Assembly (NCBI RefSeq): GCF_045788535.1
Contig: NZ_CP074074.1
Coordinates: 3,534,001-3,598,000, forward strand
Direction of reading: 5' to 3'
Source of the DNA: Allotamlana fucoidanivorans
Lineage (GTDB): Bacteria > Bacteroidota > Bacteroidia > Flavobacteriales > Flavobacteriaceae
Length of the DNA: 64,000 nucleotides
Notes under the pieces: generated by a model
Databases searched by the model: none
What the model was told of the DNA's origin: nothing
Seen by the model: only the letters and a program-made list of their open reading frames with translations
Shown here: one piece after another, positions 35,063 through 44,120 of the stretch
How the letters are laid out: the number at the start of each line of letters is the position of its first letter
Numbering within the stretch: the stretch's first letter is position 1
Program-made: the position numbers and the translations under genes

Positions 35063-35752
35063 ATGACCTTGGAAATAACGAAAAAAGAAGTTGAAAAATT
35101 AATTAAAATAAGAGAAAATGACACTGTTAAAAATCATTTTCTTACAGTCATTTCACGTGATTTTCAGGCAAAAGGTGAAATAACTTCGAATAAAATAAAA
35201 TTCTGGAAACAAGGATTTTGGAATATGTCAACTTATCCTATATTTATATTTGAATTTAACTCAGAAAATCATTTAATAAACATTACTGATAAAATAAATC
35301 CAATTGGTAAAATATTTAATCTAATAATATTAATACCTATAATTTTTTTAATTGTCATACAATTTATAAATGGCAGTAATTTAATTGATAACTGGTTACC
35401 GTTTACTCTTTTTGGTATAATTTTATTGTTACTTATTTTGATTGTTCAAAAAGTCTATAATTTTGAAAAACAAAACCAACTTGAAAAAATTTATGCCCTT
35501 TTAGATATAGAAACAGAAGAAAAGAATGCTGAAAAAGAATGGAGTTATAAAAAAATAATTACTCGGATTTTTATGTATCCTTTTTGCATTGGACTTATAC
35601 TTTTGGCCATATTCTTACTTTTCCCAGATGGAAAAATAATTTATGCAATTGCCTGTCTTGCTATAGCTGGAGCTTATTTATTTAGTGACATAAAAATATT
35701 AATCGGAAAAAAAACTACTGCCAACAATGGTAGCCGTTGCACGAGCCCATAA
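35063..35752 (+). CDS. cassette 15: four-TM membrane protein (229 aa), IS-altered C-terminus
   Basis: Two pairs of hydrophobic helices (about residues 83-131 and 168-210) flank a charged loop. The first 221 residues are identical to the intact copy at 53665-54342. An IS1182-type insertion in the adjacent attC changes the last residues (NNGSRCTSP instead of NNGYK). Function unknown. Opened by GTTGCCAGTA at 35046. Confidence 0.72.
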   Translation: MTLEITKKEVEKLIKIRENDTVKNHFLTVISRDFQAKGEITSNKIKFWKQGFWNMSTYPIFIFEFNSENHLINITDKINPIGKIFNLIILIPIIFLIVIQFINGSNLIDNWLPFTLFGIILLLLILIVQKVYNFEKQNQLEKIYALLDIETEEKNAEKEWSYKKIITRIFMYPFCIGLILLAIFLLFPDGKIIYAIACLAIAGAYLFSDIKILIGKKTTANNGSRCTSP

Positions 35753-37449
35753 TTTTATAAAAACTTGAATTACAAACGCCTATTTTCAGGGCGTTTGTTG
35801 TTTTTGGTAGTTATTCACCATCTAAAATCAAGATGCTTTCTGGGGCTAATAACAAGGCCTATTATGCCTTTATACATGCAAAAATGAGTTTGCAGACTTG
35901 CCGCCCCGCTTTTACTGTGTTTTTCTATGAATTTCAAGTACTTTTTAAGGTTGTAGGCTATGGCCGAGAGCTGCATACACTTATTAGCTTGCTTAATGCC
36001 AATGGTATTGACTTTCCTAAGTCCCATAAACTGGGTTAAGGTTCCAAATACGGGCTCTACTGTGCTTTGTCGCTTGGCTTTCATATAGCGCCCCTGTGGA
36101 CTATTTACACGCCCAATGTTTCGCTCATACTCCGCGCGGTAATACGTTACGGTGAATTTCTTTTCCTGGGCACTCTTACCTAAACACTCACGGCGGATTG
36201 GACAATCGATACACACTTTCTTTGAGGCGCGGTATTCTTTCTTCTTGGTGTGGTTCTTTGTTTCATAAAACACCTTTTTAAAAGGAATGATCTTACCTTG
36301 TGAGCAAACATAATAATCTTGGGTTTCATTATAGGTAAACCCGTCTGGGCAGCCTTTATAAGTCCCGTGTGCCGGAATAAAACTCTTTAAATTCCTCCCT
36401 TCCAGAAAGGCGTAATTCTCTCCACTGCTATACCCGGTATCGGCCACACAGTTTTCCCAGACTAATCCTGATCGGCGTAAGCGACGTTGTACGCGAACCA
36501 CGATGTCTGCTAATTGTTGATTATCTTTTCCATCGGCATGATAAGCCTTAATATCACTAATCACATGATGAGCTGTATCTACCGTAAGCTGACTTTGGTA
36601 ATTCAGCTTTCTGGATTTACCCGGTTTAACACTAATGCGGGCATCGGGGTCTGTTGGGCTGTAGTGGGTTTTGTTACTGGTATATCTGCTGCCTTTATTG
36701 CCCGCTCCGGGACGCTGGTCCTGTTCCTTTGCCCATTTACTGTTTCTGCTTTTTATGGCTTGTAACTCCTTAGCACTGGCCGATAAAGTTTGCTGATCAA
36801 TATCCGCTTTGTTGCCTTTAGCCTGATGTAGCGGTTGGTCTTTATCACGTTTACTGATATGGCGGATTTTTCGCAGGTGGCTGTCCAAATCTGCTTCTGG
36901 GACCTTGAGTTCCAAACTGTCCATAGAAGCATTGGCCTTGACAGGGGCACTGTCGATGGCCTGAGTATGCCCACTGACCATTCCGGCCGATACACAAAGC
37001 TCAAAAACTCTGCCAAATACCGCTTCAAATACAGACTCCGGAAACAATCCTCGAGTACGACTGATGGTAGAATGCCATGGTAATTCTTCATCAATATCAT
37101 AACCTAGAAAATAAAGAATATCCAAACGCATACTGCAATGCTCGATGAGCTTGCGGTCGCTGGTGATGTTTTCCAGATACCCCACCAGACAAAGTTTAAA
37201 AAACACCACAGGATCTATGCTCTTTTGACCACTGCTACCATAATATCCTTTGGTTTCTTGATACAGAAACTCTAATTGTAAAACACCCTTTAATCGGCGA
37301 TAGAAATTGTGCTCTGGTACACGAACACTTAACTGAAAATTGTTGAATAATTTCTCCTGATACTCTTTTTTGCCTTGCATTATTAAACATAAGAATTATA
37401 ATACAATTTATGAAATTTTATCTTATATTTATCACGTTGTGCAACAGGC
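35731..37449 (-). mobile_element. IS1182-type insertion sequence (1719 bp)
   Basis: Flanked by 7-bp direct repeats ACAATGG (35724-35730, 37450-37456). Ends are imperfect inverted repeats: GCCGTTGCAC near the left end, GTGCAACAGGC at the right. Without the IS and one repeat, the host cassette is 797 bp, exactly the length of its intact twin at 53648-54444, which confirms the boundaries. Confidence 0.85.
35815..37380 (-). CDS. IS1182-family transposase (521 aa)
   Basis: DDE transposase. The N-terminal DUF772-type domain (FYRRLKGVLQLEFLYQETKGYYG, SIDPVVFFKLCLVGYLENI, SDRKLIEHCSMRLDILYFLGYD) is followed by the DDE domain (CVADTGYSSGENYAFLEG) and the C-terminal Glu region RQSTVEPVFGTLTQFMGLRKV. 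A Cys cluster (CIDCPIRRECLG) is typical of the family. Full length, no disruption. Confidence 0.92.
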   Translation of the reverse strand: MQGKKEYQEKLFNNFQLSVRVPEHNFYRRLKGVLQLEFLYQETKGYYGSSGQKSIDPVVFFKLCLVGYLENITSDRKLIEHCSMRLDILYFLGYDIDEELPWHSTISRTRGLFPESVFEAVFGRVFELCVSAGMVSGHTQAIDSAPVKANASMDSLELKVPEADLDSHLRKIRHISKRDKDQPLHQAKGNKADIDQQTLSASAKELQAIKSRNSKWAKEQDQRPGAGNKGSRYTSNKTHYSPTDPDARISVKPGKSRKLNYQSQLTVDTAHHVISDIKAYHADGKDNQQLADIVVRVQRRLRRSGLVWENCVADTGYSSGENYAFLEGRNLKSFIPAHGTYKGCPDGFTYNETQDYYVCSQGKIIPFKKVFYETKNHTKKKEYRASKKVCIDCPIRRECLGKSAQEKKFTVTYYRAEYERNIGRVNSPQGRYMKAKRQSTVEPVFGTLTQFMGLRKVNTIGIKQANKCMQLSAIAYNLKKYLKFIEKHSKSGAASLQTHFCMYKGIIGLVISPRKHLDFRW

Positions 37450-37627
37450 ACAATGGCTATAAGTAATTGCTTGTTCTCGCCTACTTCTGAAAATCCTCGC
37501 GGATTTTCAGTTTGGTGTGTACTTGCTAAATTAAGTGTTAACCCACGCAACTACTCATAGCCGAGATCGTTGGCAATAATGTTAACCTAATTCTATAAAA
37601 TTCAGATAATCCTTAATTTAAAATAAA

Positions 37628-38194
37628 ATGCGAAATATTACCTCCGCTTTAATGTTGTTAATAACTATGTCATTATATTCTCAAAACAATAAAGATCATA
37701 AATTGTTTTTAAAAGATAGTACAGTTTTAATAGCAAAGCAGGTTAATACTACTTCAAATAGAAAATGTGCAATAGTGACCACAAAAGATGGTGAAAGACT
37801 AAAAATACCATATAACAAAATATACAGGCATCTATATTATTTAAGAAATACTGTTTTTTCCCCTAGAAACGTTAAACGTTTGACTGAATTTGTTTTGATA
37901 TCAGAGGATAAAGGCGATATGATGAATGTCCATGTCGAAGGTAGATGCAATTTATACACGGGCTATATACCACAACTTAGAAATAGTGGAGCGTATGGGT
38001 TTTATGTTAAAAGAAATGGAGAAAATATTGCAACATGTATTGCGAGTACAAACTGGATGGAATCTAGAAATTTTAAAGAAATTGCAACTGATTATTTCAA
38101 GGATTGCCCCGAGATGGTAGAACAAATCCAAATTAGACTTGATAAAAATAATATAGAGGAATTAATCGAATTTTACAATAACCAATGTCAATAA
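37628..38194 (+). CDS. cassette 16: secreted hypothetical protein (188 aa)
   Basis: Signal peptide MRNITSALMLLITMSLYSQ. The mature part starts with a DSTVLIAKQVNTTSNRK-type beta segment and ends in a helical tail. No family recognised. Boundaries GTTGGCAATA (37569) and TATTGCCAAC (38273) match 10/10; about 80 bases follow the stop before the boundary. Confidence 0.7.
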   Translation: MRNITSALMLLITMSLYSQNNKDHKLFLKDSTVLIAKQVNTTSNRKCAIVTTKDGERLKIPYNKIYRHLYYLRNTVFSPRNVKRLTEFVLISEDKGDMMNVHVEGRCNLYTGYIPQLRNSGAYGFYVKRNGENIATCIASTNWMESRNFKEIATDYFKDCPEMVEQIQIRLDKNNIEELIEFYNNQCQ

Positions 38195-38275
38195 TCATCT
38201 GAATTCTTATTTAGAAATTAAAATAAAAACAAATTATTAAATTAATTGACCCAGTAAAATATATTAAAACACTAT

Positions 38276-38405
38276 TGCCAACAATGGCTATAAGTAATTG
38301 CTTGTTCTCGCCTACTTCTGAAAATCCTAGCGGATTTTCAGTTCGGTGTGTACTTGCTAAATTAAGTGCTAACCCACGCAACTACTCATAGCCGAAACGT
38401 TACCA
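38276..38405 (+). repeat. attC-like site 16
   Basis: TGCCAAC to GTTACCA, 130 bp. Arms GGCTATAAGTAATTGC and GCAACTACTCATAGCC; apical GAAAATCC-TAGC-GGATTTTC. Subtype of 15 and 29. Confidence 0.88.
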
Positions 38406-38998
38406 AATATAGTGCAAGAGCGATATTCGGTGCTTGTTTAAAATATTGGTTTTTTGCCTAAAAATCAGTTCTAATTTTCAAAGTTTTGGCTCAAGTCCTT
38501 TTTTGAGAACTAAACGCCAATGTGTTGTTTTCTCTTTTGCTGTTTTTCGGTTTTTTTAAAATCTTTCAGGTGCTTTAAAAGGTCATTTCTAAGTCATCGA
38601 TAATTTAGTTTATCTCAATCTAATCGGATTTTTAAGCAGTTTTCTTTTTGCCCTTTTTCTGGCTGGCGTTCTGATTCGTTCTGATTTCAAAAAAGGTGTT
38701 CGTGCTCAATTTTGTGTTGCAACCTAAATGCCAAAAAAGTCGGTTTCTCTCAGCAAAGTTCATGCTGATTTTTGGTTTTTTTGCCAAATTTTGGTTGGCA
38801 TTCTGCCTCGGTTGCATAAGGTGTATTTGCTTAATTCTGTGCTTTAACCGCTGTTCTGTGTTGCACAACATTAGGTAACAATGCACATACTTCATTGCTT
38901 GTTTTTTTTGCTTACGAAAAGTTTTACAAAACTGCCAAATATCTGGCTTTATTTGCTATTTTTACGTAAGAAAACGCAACGAAAGCATGTACCAAACC
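38399..38998 (+). other. cassette 17: recurrent non-coding cassette, copy 4 (600 bp)
   Basis: As the copy at 27543, with one G-T pair lost in the TTGTTTTTTTTGC run at about 38900. No credible gene. Confidence 0.8.
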
Positions 38999-39005
38999 GT
39001 TAGCA
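38873..39005 (+). repeat. attC-like site 17
   Basis: AGGTAAC to GTTAGCA, 133 bp; same structure as site 5. Confidence 0.85.
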
Positions 39006-39016
39006 TACATTTGAAA

Positions 39017-39460
39017 ATGACACTTTCCGAAGTATATTTTTATATAATTATTATCATTTACCAACTCTTCAGTATGGTAATAATAACATTTACGGAAGAC
39101 CTAAAAGATGACAAATATTTTAAAAGATATTTAAAAATCACTTTCTTAATCGGATTTCTTGGAATTATAATGGAGTTATTGAATTGGACTTATTTCTGCC
39201 CATTTAATTGCACTCTTCTGACTTTCTCACCTTTTCTGACTTTGTTAATCTCAAAAGGGATTATTGAATTTTATAAAAAAGTTTTTAAAAGAGAAGCTTA
39301 TCAAATGCAATGGGGAAAATTGTCAGACGGAATTTGGACAAAGAACAACGGAGATTTAAAAAATAGAGGATATTATGGTTGGTACAGCGTTAATATTGGG
39401 AGCTTTCCGATTTTTATAATTACAACTATCTTTTTGCTAATAGAAAAAAACGTATGCTAA
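39017..39460 (+). CDS. cassette 18: small multi-TM membrane protein (147 aa)
   Basis: Three to four hydrophobic segments (FYIIIIIYQLFSMVIITF, ITFLIGFLGIIMELL and the C-terminal FPIFIITTIFLLI). No family recognised. ATG 39017 chosen (18 bases after the boundary GTT); upstream codons lie in the previous attC. The stop TAA lies inside the boundary GTATGCTAAC. Confidence 0.68.
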   Translation: MTLSEVYFYIIIIIYQLFSMVIITFTEDLKDDKYFKRYLKITFLIGFLGIIMELLNWTYFCPFNCTLLTFSPFLTLLISKGIIEFYKKVFKREAYQMQWGKLSDGIWTKNNGDLKNRGYYGWYSVNIGSFPIFIITTIFLLIEKNVC

Positions 39461-39586
39461 CATTGTATAAAAATAATGCGTAATTTAGTACAAAACCTAA
39501 AGTTAGTGCGCATTTGGTCACTCTGATTTTCCTACGGAAAATCCTCGGACACAAAACCGCACTATTCTTATACATAAACGTTGGCA
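39455..39586 (+). repeat. attC-like site 18
   Basis: TGCTAAC to GTTGGCA, 132 bp; subtype of site 7 (GTATAAAAATAATGCG / CGCACTATTCTTATAC arms in shifted register). Confidence 0.87.
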
Positions 39587-40009
39587 GTAAGTGAAGGAAA
39601 ACCCCGAAAAAAATTGACAAACGAGAAAAAAAGCAAAATACTAACCTACCTTATCGCGACCCTTTGGATAGTGAACGGACTTTATTGCAAAGTACTAAAC
39701 CTTGTTCCCAGACACGAAGAAATTGTAGCCCGAATATTAGGTGAAGACTATTCCCGACCGCTCACAATTTTCATCGGACTTTCCGAAATCATAATGGCAA
39801 TTTGGATTTTGACAAGGTTTAAATCAAAACTTAACGCTATAGTACAAATTGTGGTTGTTGCAACAATGAACATCATTGAATTTGTTGCAGTCACCGACTT
39901 GCTACTTTGGGGAAAATTAAACATTGTTTTTGCTTTACTTTTCATCGGGTTGGTTTACTACAACGAATTTATACTTAACAAAAACACCAACTCATTTACA
40001 GCAATATGA
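39581..40009 (+). CDS. cassette 19a: DoxX-like membrane protein (up to 142 aa)
   Basis: Four hydrophobic helices; ILTYLIATLWIVNGLYCKVLNLVPRHEEIV and LTIFIGLSEIIMAIWIL match the DoxX-like/DUF4267-type small membrane proteins. No ATG precedes the conserved part: the frame can open at TTG 39581, on the boundary itself, or at TTG 39614, which I think more likely. It is the first of four overlapping genes in one cassette. ATGA overlap with the next gene. Confidence 0.7.
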   Translation: MAVSEGKPRKKLTNEKKSKILTYLIATLWIVNGLYCKVLNLVPRHEEIVARILGEDYSRPLTIFIGLSEIIMAIWILTRFKSKLNAIVQIVVVATMNIIEFVAVTDLLLWGKLNIVFALLFIGLVYYNEFILNKNTNSFTAI

Positions 40010-40740
40010 ACTTCCTAAAAAACCATCCGTTTGCCGTTGAAGCATTTTTTGAAAGTTCGTTGGTACTGACTTTTTCCGTTCCTAAAGAACAACTTCAAAA
40101 TTTGATTCCTGAATGTTTGGAATTGGATACTTTTCAAGACAAATGGGCTTTTTTGGCAATTGCAATGGTTCAAACAAAGGGTTTGCGACCAAAGGGCTTT
40201 CCAAAATTTTTGGGTAATGATTTTTTCCTAATCGGTTATCGGATTTTTGTTCGCTACAGGAATCAAGCAGGCAAACGGTTAAGGGGATTATACATAATCA
40301 AATCGCAAACCGACAAAAAGAAGATGGAATTTTTCGGTAACATTTTTACGCATTACAATTACACCACAACAAACATAAAACTAACAACAGAAGGAAATTT
40401 CAGAACTATAAAATCGGAGAAATCAAAATTTCATATTACAGTTGAGCAAACAGACAGGGAAATTCAAATTCCAGAAAATTCACCATTTACCGACTGGAAA
40501 GATGCCCGAAAATTTGCAGGACCTTTGCCTCATACTTTTACCGTGAACTCAAAAGATAAAACCATACTTACGATTTTGGGAGTTCGACAAAATTGGAAAC
40601 CAGAACCCGTAAAAGTGGAAAGTTACCATTTTGACTTTCTGAACAGTTTGAAACTTCAAAACATAGTTTTGGCAAATGCTTTTGAGATTGAAAATGTACC
40701 CTATCACTGGGAAAAAGGCAAGATTGAAAAATGGAAGTAA
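40006..40740 (+). CDS. cassette 19b: DUF2071 family protein (244 aa)
   Basis: NHPFAVEAFFESSLVLTFSVP, LIPECLELDTFQDKWAFLAIAMV and PLPHTFTV fit DUF2071 (acetoacetate-decarboxylase-like fold, YqjF-type). Cytoplasmic. Overlaps the upstream DoxX-like gene by 4 bases and the methyltransferase gene by 10. Confidence 0.8.
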   Translation: MNFLKNHPFAVEAFFESSLVLTFSVPKEQLQNLIPECLELDTFQDKWAFLAIAMVQTKGLRPKGFPKFLGNDFFLIGYRIFVRYRNQAGKRLRGLYIIKSQTDKKKMEFFGNIFTHYNYTTTNIKLTTEGNFRTIKSEKSKFHITVEQTDREIQIPENSPFTDWKDARKFAGPLPHTFTVNSKDKTILTILGVRQNWKPEPVKVESYHFDFLNSLKLQNIVLANAFEIENVPYHWEKGKIEKWK

Positions 40741-41480
40741 ATAGACGAAAATTTCAGGGAGTTCTTAATATCCTAAGTTTCAACAGGCATTTTTACGTGT
40801 TTGGACTCATTGCACTGTTGTTGATTATTGGGAGTAAATATATTTTCAACTGGAATAACAGCTTGTTTTGGTTAGTGATTAGTGGATTTATCTATGGACT
40901 TACAATGCCCTTAATCGTTTCTGCCTTCGTTTACGATTTTTCAGGCTTTTACAATTTCGACTGGCTGAAAAAATTGAACCTAGAAGATTCAAAACAAAAT
41001 CTTAACCTAAACATCAATGCCGGTTTTGATGAAACAAGCTATATCATAAAAAACGTTTTACCCAAATCAGAATTACAAGTTTATGATTTTTACGATGCCA
41101 AACAGCATACAGAACCTGCAATAATCAGAGCAAGAAAAGTGAGTTTGGTCTATCCAAATACCAAACAAATACAATCAAACATAATTCCATTATCCGACAA
41201 TTCGGTTGACAACATTTTTTTACTTTCAGCTATCCACGAAATACGAAAACAAGACGAAAAAATACAATTTTTAAAAGAGTGTAGAAGGGTTTGCAAACCC
41301 AATGGAAATGTAATTATGGTGGAACATTTAAGGGATTTACCTAACTTTCTTGCGTTTACCGTCGGCTTTACACATTTCTTTTCAAAAACAACTTGGGTTA
41401 AGGCATTCAAAGAAGCTGGTTTTACATCAATCAACGAAACAAAATTCACACCGTTTATGTCAATTTTCGAGTCTAAATAA
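40731..41480 (+). CDS. cassette 19c: membrane-anchored class I methyltransferase (249 aa)
   Basis: Two N-terminal hydrophobic helices (residues 19-38 and 43-70) precede a SAM-dependent methyltransferase domain. VLPKSELQVYDFYD occupies motif I, IPLSDNSVDNIFLLSAIHEI motif II/post, and FLKECRRVCKPNGNVIMVEH the motif III strand. The glycine-rich motif I is weak, so cofactor binding needs confirmation. Substrate unknown. Confidence 0.75.
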   Translation: MEVNRRKFQGVLNILSFNRHFYVFGLIALLLIIGSKYIFNWNNSLFWLVISGFIYGLTMPLIVSAFVYDFSGFYNFDWLKKLNLEDSKQNLNLNINAGFDETSYIIKNVLPKSELQVYDFYDAKQHTEPAIIRARKVSLVYPNTKQIQSNIIPLSDNSVDNIFLLSAIHEIRKQDEKIQFLKECRRVCKPNGNVIMVEHLRDLPNFLAFTVGFTHFFSKTTWVKAFKEAGFTSINETKFTPFMSIFESK

Positions 41481-41482
41481 CA

Positions 41483-41878
41483 ATGGAGGTACACTTAAAA
41501 ATAATTGGAGTTTTATTAATGACTTTAGCGTCAATTCATATTTTTTTTCCAAAATATTTTAATTGGAAAGAGGAATTAAAAGCTTTGACATTGATAAACA
41601 GACAAATGATGACGGTTCACACCTTTTTCATTGCCTTTGTGGTTTTCCTAATTGGCTTACTTTGTCTGACCTCTGCAACAGACTTAACTCAAACCAAACT
41701 TGGAAAAACAATATCACTCGGACTTGGGATTTTTTGGGCAACACGATTGATTTTTCAACTCTTTGTGTATTCAACAAAACTTTGGAAAGGCAAGACATTT
41801 GAAACAACAATACACATCGTATTTACGATACTTTGGATATATTTAACAAGCGTATTTTTATGGACTGGATTAAACTGA
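41483..41878 (+). CDS. cassette 19d: four-TM membrane protein (131 aa)
   Basis: Four predicted helices (IIGVLLMTLASIHIFF, FFIAFVVFLIGLLCLT, ISLGLGIFWATRLIFQLFV, IVFTILWIYLTSVFLW). No named family. Begins 2 bases after the methyltransferase stop and ends the four-gene unit about 30 bases before the boundary TACAGCCAAC. Confidence 0.7.
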   Translation: MEVHLKIIGVLLMTLASIHIFFPKYFNWKEELKALTLINRQMMTVHTFFIAFVVFLIGLLCLTSATDLTQTKLGKTISLGLGIFWATRLIFQLFVYSTKLWKGKTFETTIHIVFTILWIYLTSVFLWTGLN

Positions 41879-41906
41879 TAAACAGCATTACTATAAAAAC
41901 ACCTAC

Positions 41907-42038
41907 AGCCAACAACGTATAAAATTAATTACTAGTGCAAGCCTACTTACGAAAATCCTCGCGGATTTTCTATTCGGTTTGTATTTGCTAAATTAGGTGT
42001 TTGAAACACGCAACTAATCTTATACAAACAAGTTACAG
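41907..42038 (+). repeat. attC-like site 19
   Basis: AGCCAAC to GTTACAG, 132 bp. The only site where the base before GTT is A and not C. Subtype of 14; apical GAAAATCC-TCGC-GGATTTTC. Confidence 0.86.
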
Positions 42039-42065
42039 GGCATTTAAACAAACACTCTACATATA

Positions 42066-43391
42066 ATGAAACGAATTATTTATTTAATTTTTATATTACT
42101 AATTGGATGTTCGGATTCTAAAACAGATTTCAGAATTAAACTGGATTCACAAGAAGGATATGGAACTTTTATGCCAGGGAGGGTAATTTTATGGCCAAAC
42201 ACTGATTCTTTGATATATAAAAACATCCCTAAAGATATTGATGAATATGTTGTTAGAAGTTTATCATTACAACCATCTCAATATTATTGGAATAAATATT
42301 TAGATGGAAGCATTGAAAAAGAACAATTTGAGAATATTGCAAAGTATTATAGGATTGACACAACAAAACTTACTAATGAGACAGTTGATTGTGAAGTTCT
42401 GTTTCTCATAGGCACAAAATCAAATAAGCGAATTATAATAATTGATACTGACAATGATGAGGATTTTGGAAATGAAAAAATTCTTGAATATGAATATCCA
42501 TTGACAAATGAAAAACAGAAAGAAATTGAAAGTACGCTCCCCATTGTCACAGTTCATTTTGATTACTTTGAGAATAGCCAACTAATAACTAAAGAAACTA
42601 AGGTTAAACCAAGTCCATATAAAGGCTCATTAGGACTGACCTTTAATACAGATAATGAAATTGAGAAGAAATATTTTCTATTTGCAAGTTTTCCAGAACA
42701 TAAAGAAGGACACGTTGATTTTAATGGCGTGGACTATATTATTTGTGTGTCAAATGGATTCTCACGAGTAAATTATGCAACAAATAGATTATCGGTTTTT
42801 ATAACACCACAATCAGATTCATTGTCATCAGAATTAAATGGTGATATTCCTTATGAAATAGGAGATGTTTTTAATGTAAAAGGTCATGATTATTTAATTG
42901 ATTCCGTTACAAATTGGGGAGATGAAATATTCATTAAGTATCTTGGTGAAAACACAAAACCTGTTGGAATTACAGAAGGACATTATATGCCAAAATTTGA
43001 AGCAAAACACCTTGATAATTCCGTCTTTGAATTAAAACAACATCATGACAAATATATTCTCCTTGATTTCTGGGGGACATGGTGTAATCCGTGCATAAAG
43101 CTTATTCCTGAACTGAAAAAAATAAATTCAGAGTATTCTAATGATAAATTTGTATTGGTCAGTGTTGCATATGATAGTGACCCAAAAAAAGTTACGGATT
43201 TCATTAGTAGAGAAAATATGAATTGGGAACATCTTTTTGTTAACCAAAATCAAGAAGACAAAAACTCATTGATTGAAAAACTAAAGATTTCAAGTTATCC
43301 TTCGACTATATTGATTGCCCCTGATGGAAAAATAATTGCACGAAACAAAACCATGAACGAATTAGAGGAAATACTTAAAAACGCCCTGTAA
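42066..43391 (+). CDS. cassette 20: TlpA-like thioredoxin-fold lipoprotein (441 aa)
   Basis: Lipobox LLIGC at residue 15 and a long N-terminal region without known domain. A C-terminal TlpA/ResA-like thioredoxin domain follows (about 305-441) with redox motif WCNPC in LLDFWGTWCNPCIKLIPEL and cis-Pro in SSYPSTILIAPDGKII. Probably a periplasmic thiol oxidoreductase tethered to the envelope. The stop TAA is inside GCCCTGTAAC. The architecture recurs in cassette 27. Confidence 0.88.
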   Translation: MKRIIYLIFILLIGCSDSKTDFRIKLDSQEGYGTFMPGRVILWPNTDSLIYKNIPKDIDEYVVRSLSLQPSQYYWNKYLDGSIEKEQFENIAKYYRIDTTKLTNETVDCEVLFLIGTKSNKRIIIIDTDNDEDFGNEKILEYEYPLTNEKQKEIESTLPIVTVHFDYFENSQLITKETKVKPSPYKGSLGLTFNTDNEIEKKYFLFASFPEHKEGHVDFNGVDYIICVSNGFSRVNYATNRLSVFITPQSDSLSSELNGDIPYEIGDVFNVKGHDYLIDSVTNWGDEIFIKYLGENTKPVGITEGHYMPKFEAKHLDNSVFELKQHHDKYILLDFWGTWCNPCIKLIPELKKINSEYSNDKFVLVSVAYDSDPKKVTDFISRENMNWEHLFVNQNQEDKNSLIEKLKISSYPSTILIAPDGKIIARNKTMNELEEILKNAL

Positions 43392-43515
43392 CAATGTATA
43401 TACAAAATAGGCGAAATAGCAGTAAATTCAATAGTTGTAGCCCGCTTCAAAAGCGTTACGGTTTGATAAGTTTGATGCCCGCAATCGCCTACTTTGCATA
43501 TACTGACCGTTACCC
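43386..43515 (+). repeat. attC-like site 20
   Basis: CTGTAAC to GTTACCC, 130 bp. Arms GTATATACAAAATAGGC and GCCTACTTTGCATATAC. Confidence 0.85.
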
Positions 43516-43569
43516 AACATTAAACACAAGCATTTAATTAAAGTCTCGAAATCATACTTAAATTTTTAT

Positions 43570-43593
43570 ATAGTCAACTACATAGTTGACTAT
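43570..43593. promoter_or_regulatory. 24-bp palindromic operator of the MarR cassette
   Basis: Perfect 11-bp arms ATAGTCAACTA and TAGTTGACTAT around CA. A third half-site (TTGACTATA) follows at 43599 and overlaps the -7 box. Typical for autorepression by a MarR dimer. Confidence 0.7.
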
Positions 43594-43602
43594 TTTATTG
43601 AC

Positions 43603-43610
43603 TATATTTG
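43603..43610 (+). promoter_or_regulatory. -7 promoter box of the MarR cassette
   Basis: TATATTTG, perfect TAnnTTTG, 18 bases before ATG 43629. A TTG in the operator lies 14 bases upstream, shorter than the usual spacing. Confidence 0.5.
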
Positions 43611-43628
43611 CTTAAATGCATATCTATA

Positions 43629-44120
43629 ATGGAAAAAGACTTTATTAAAGCACTTGGCTACAAGGCGTTAGACAACAGGCTTAAGCGGATTAGTGATAGA
43701 ATTTTACACGATACAAGAAAGTTCTTCAAACATATTGATATAGATGTTGAACCAAGTTGGCATTTGGTATTCAAATTATTGAGGCAAAATGAAACACTAA
43801 CTATGGTTGATATTGCGCAACAGTTAGGTTATTCCCATCCCTCTACTGTAGTTATGCTTAAAAAAATGACTGCAAAAGGTTTTATAGTTTCCGAAAAAGA
43901 TTCAATTGATAAAAGAAAACTAAACATTAAACTGACACAAAAGTCCATCGACTTACTTCCAGATTTGGAACAGATCTGGGATAGTTGTGAAGATGCCATT
44001 TATAAAATGCTTAATAAAGATTTATCTATTCTTAAACATATTGATACTATTGAAGAAGCATTAAACACTATTCCTATCAATGAACGCTTTTACAAAGAAT
44101 ATCAAAAACAAAAAAGATGA
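43629..44120 (+). CDS. cassette 21a: MarR-family regulator (163 aa)
   Basis: Winged-helix repressor: LTMVDIAQQLGYSHPSTVVMLKKMTAKGFI (helix-turn-helix) and SEKDSIDKRKLNIKLTQKS (wing). ATG 43629 follows the -7 box at 43603-43610; the palindrome at 43570 is a likely autoregulatory site. Overlaps the next gene by 4 bases. A cassette carrying its own regulator and promoter does not depend on the array promoter. Confidence 0.88.
   Translation: MEKDFIKALGYKALDNRLKRISDRILHDTRKFFKHIDIDVEPSWHLVFKLLRQNETLTMVDIAQQLGYSHPSTVVMLKKMTAKGFIVSEKDSIDKRKLNIKLTQKSIDLLPDLEQIWDSCEDAIYKMLNKDLSILKHIDTIEEALNTIPINERFYKEYQKQKR

Larger units (their letters stand above)
35719..37575 (+). repeat. attC-like site 15, split by an IS
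   Basis: TGCCAAC (35719) and GTTGGCA (37569); the IS occupies 35731-37449. Removing the IS and one 7-bp ACAATGG copy restores a site matching number 29. Confidence 0.82.

Noticed and set aside
36514..37083. Plus-strand frames opposite the IS1182 transposase
   Set aside because: Antisense shadows of a clear transposase gene.
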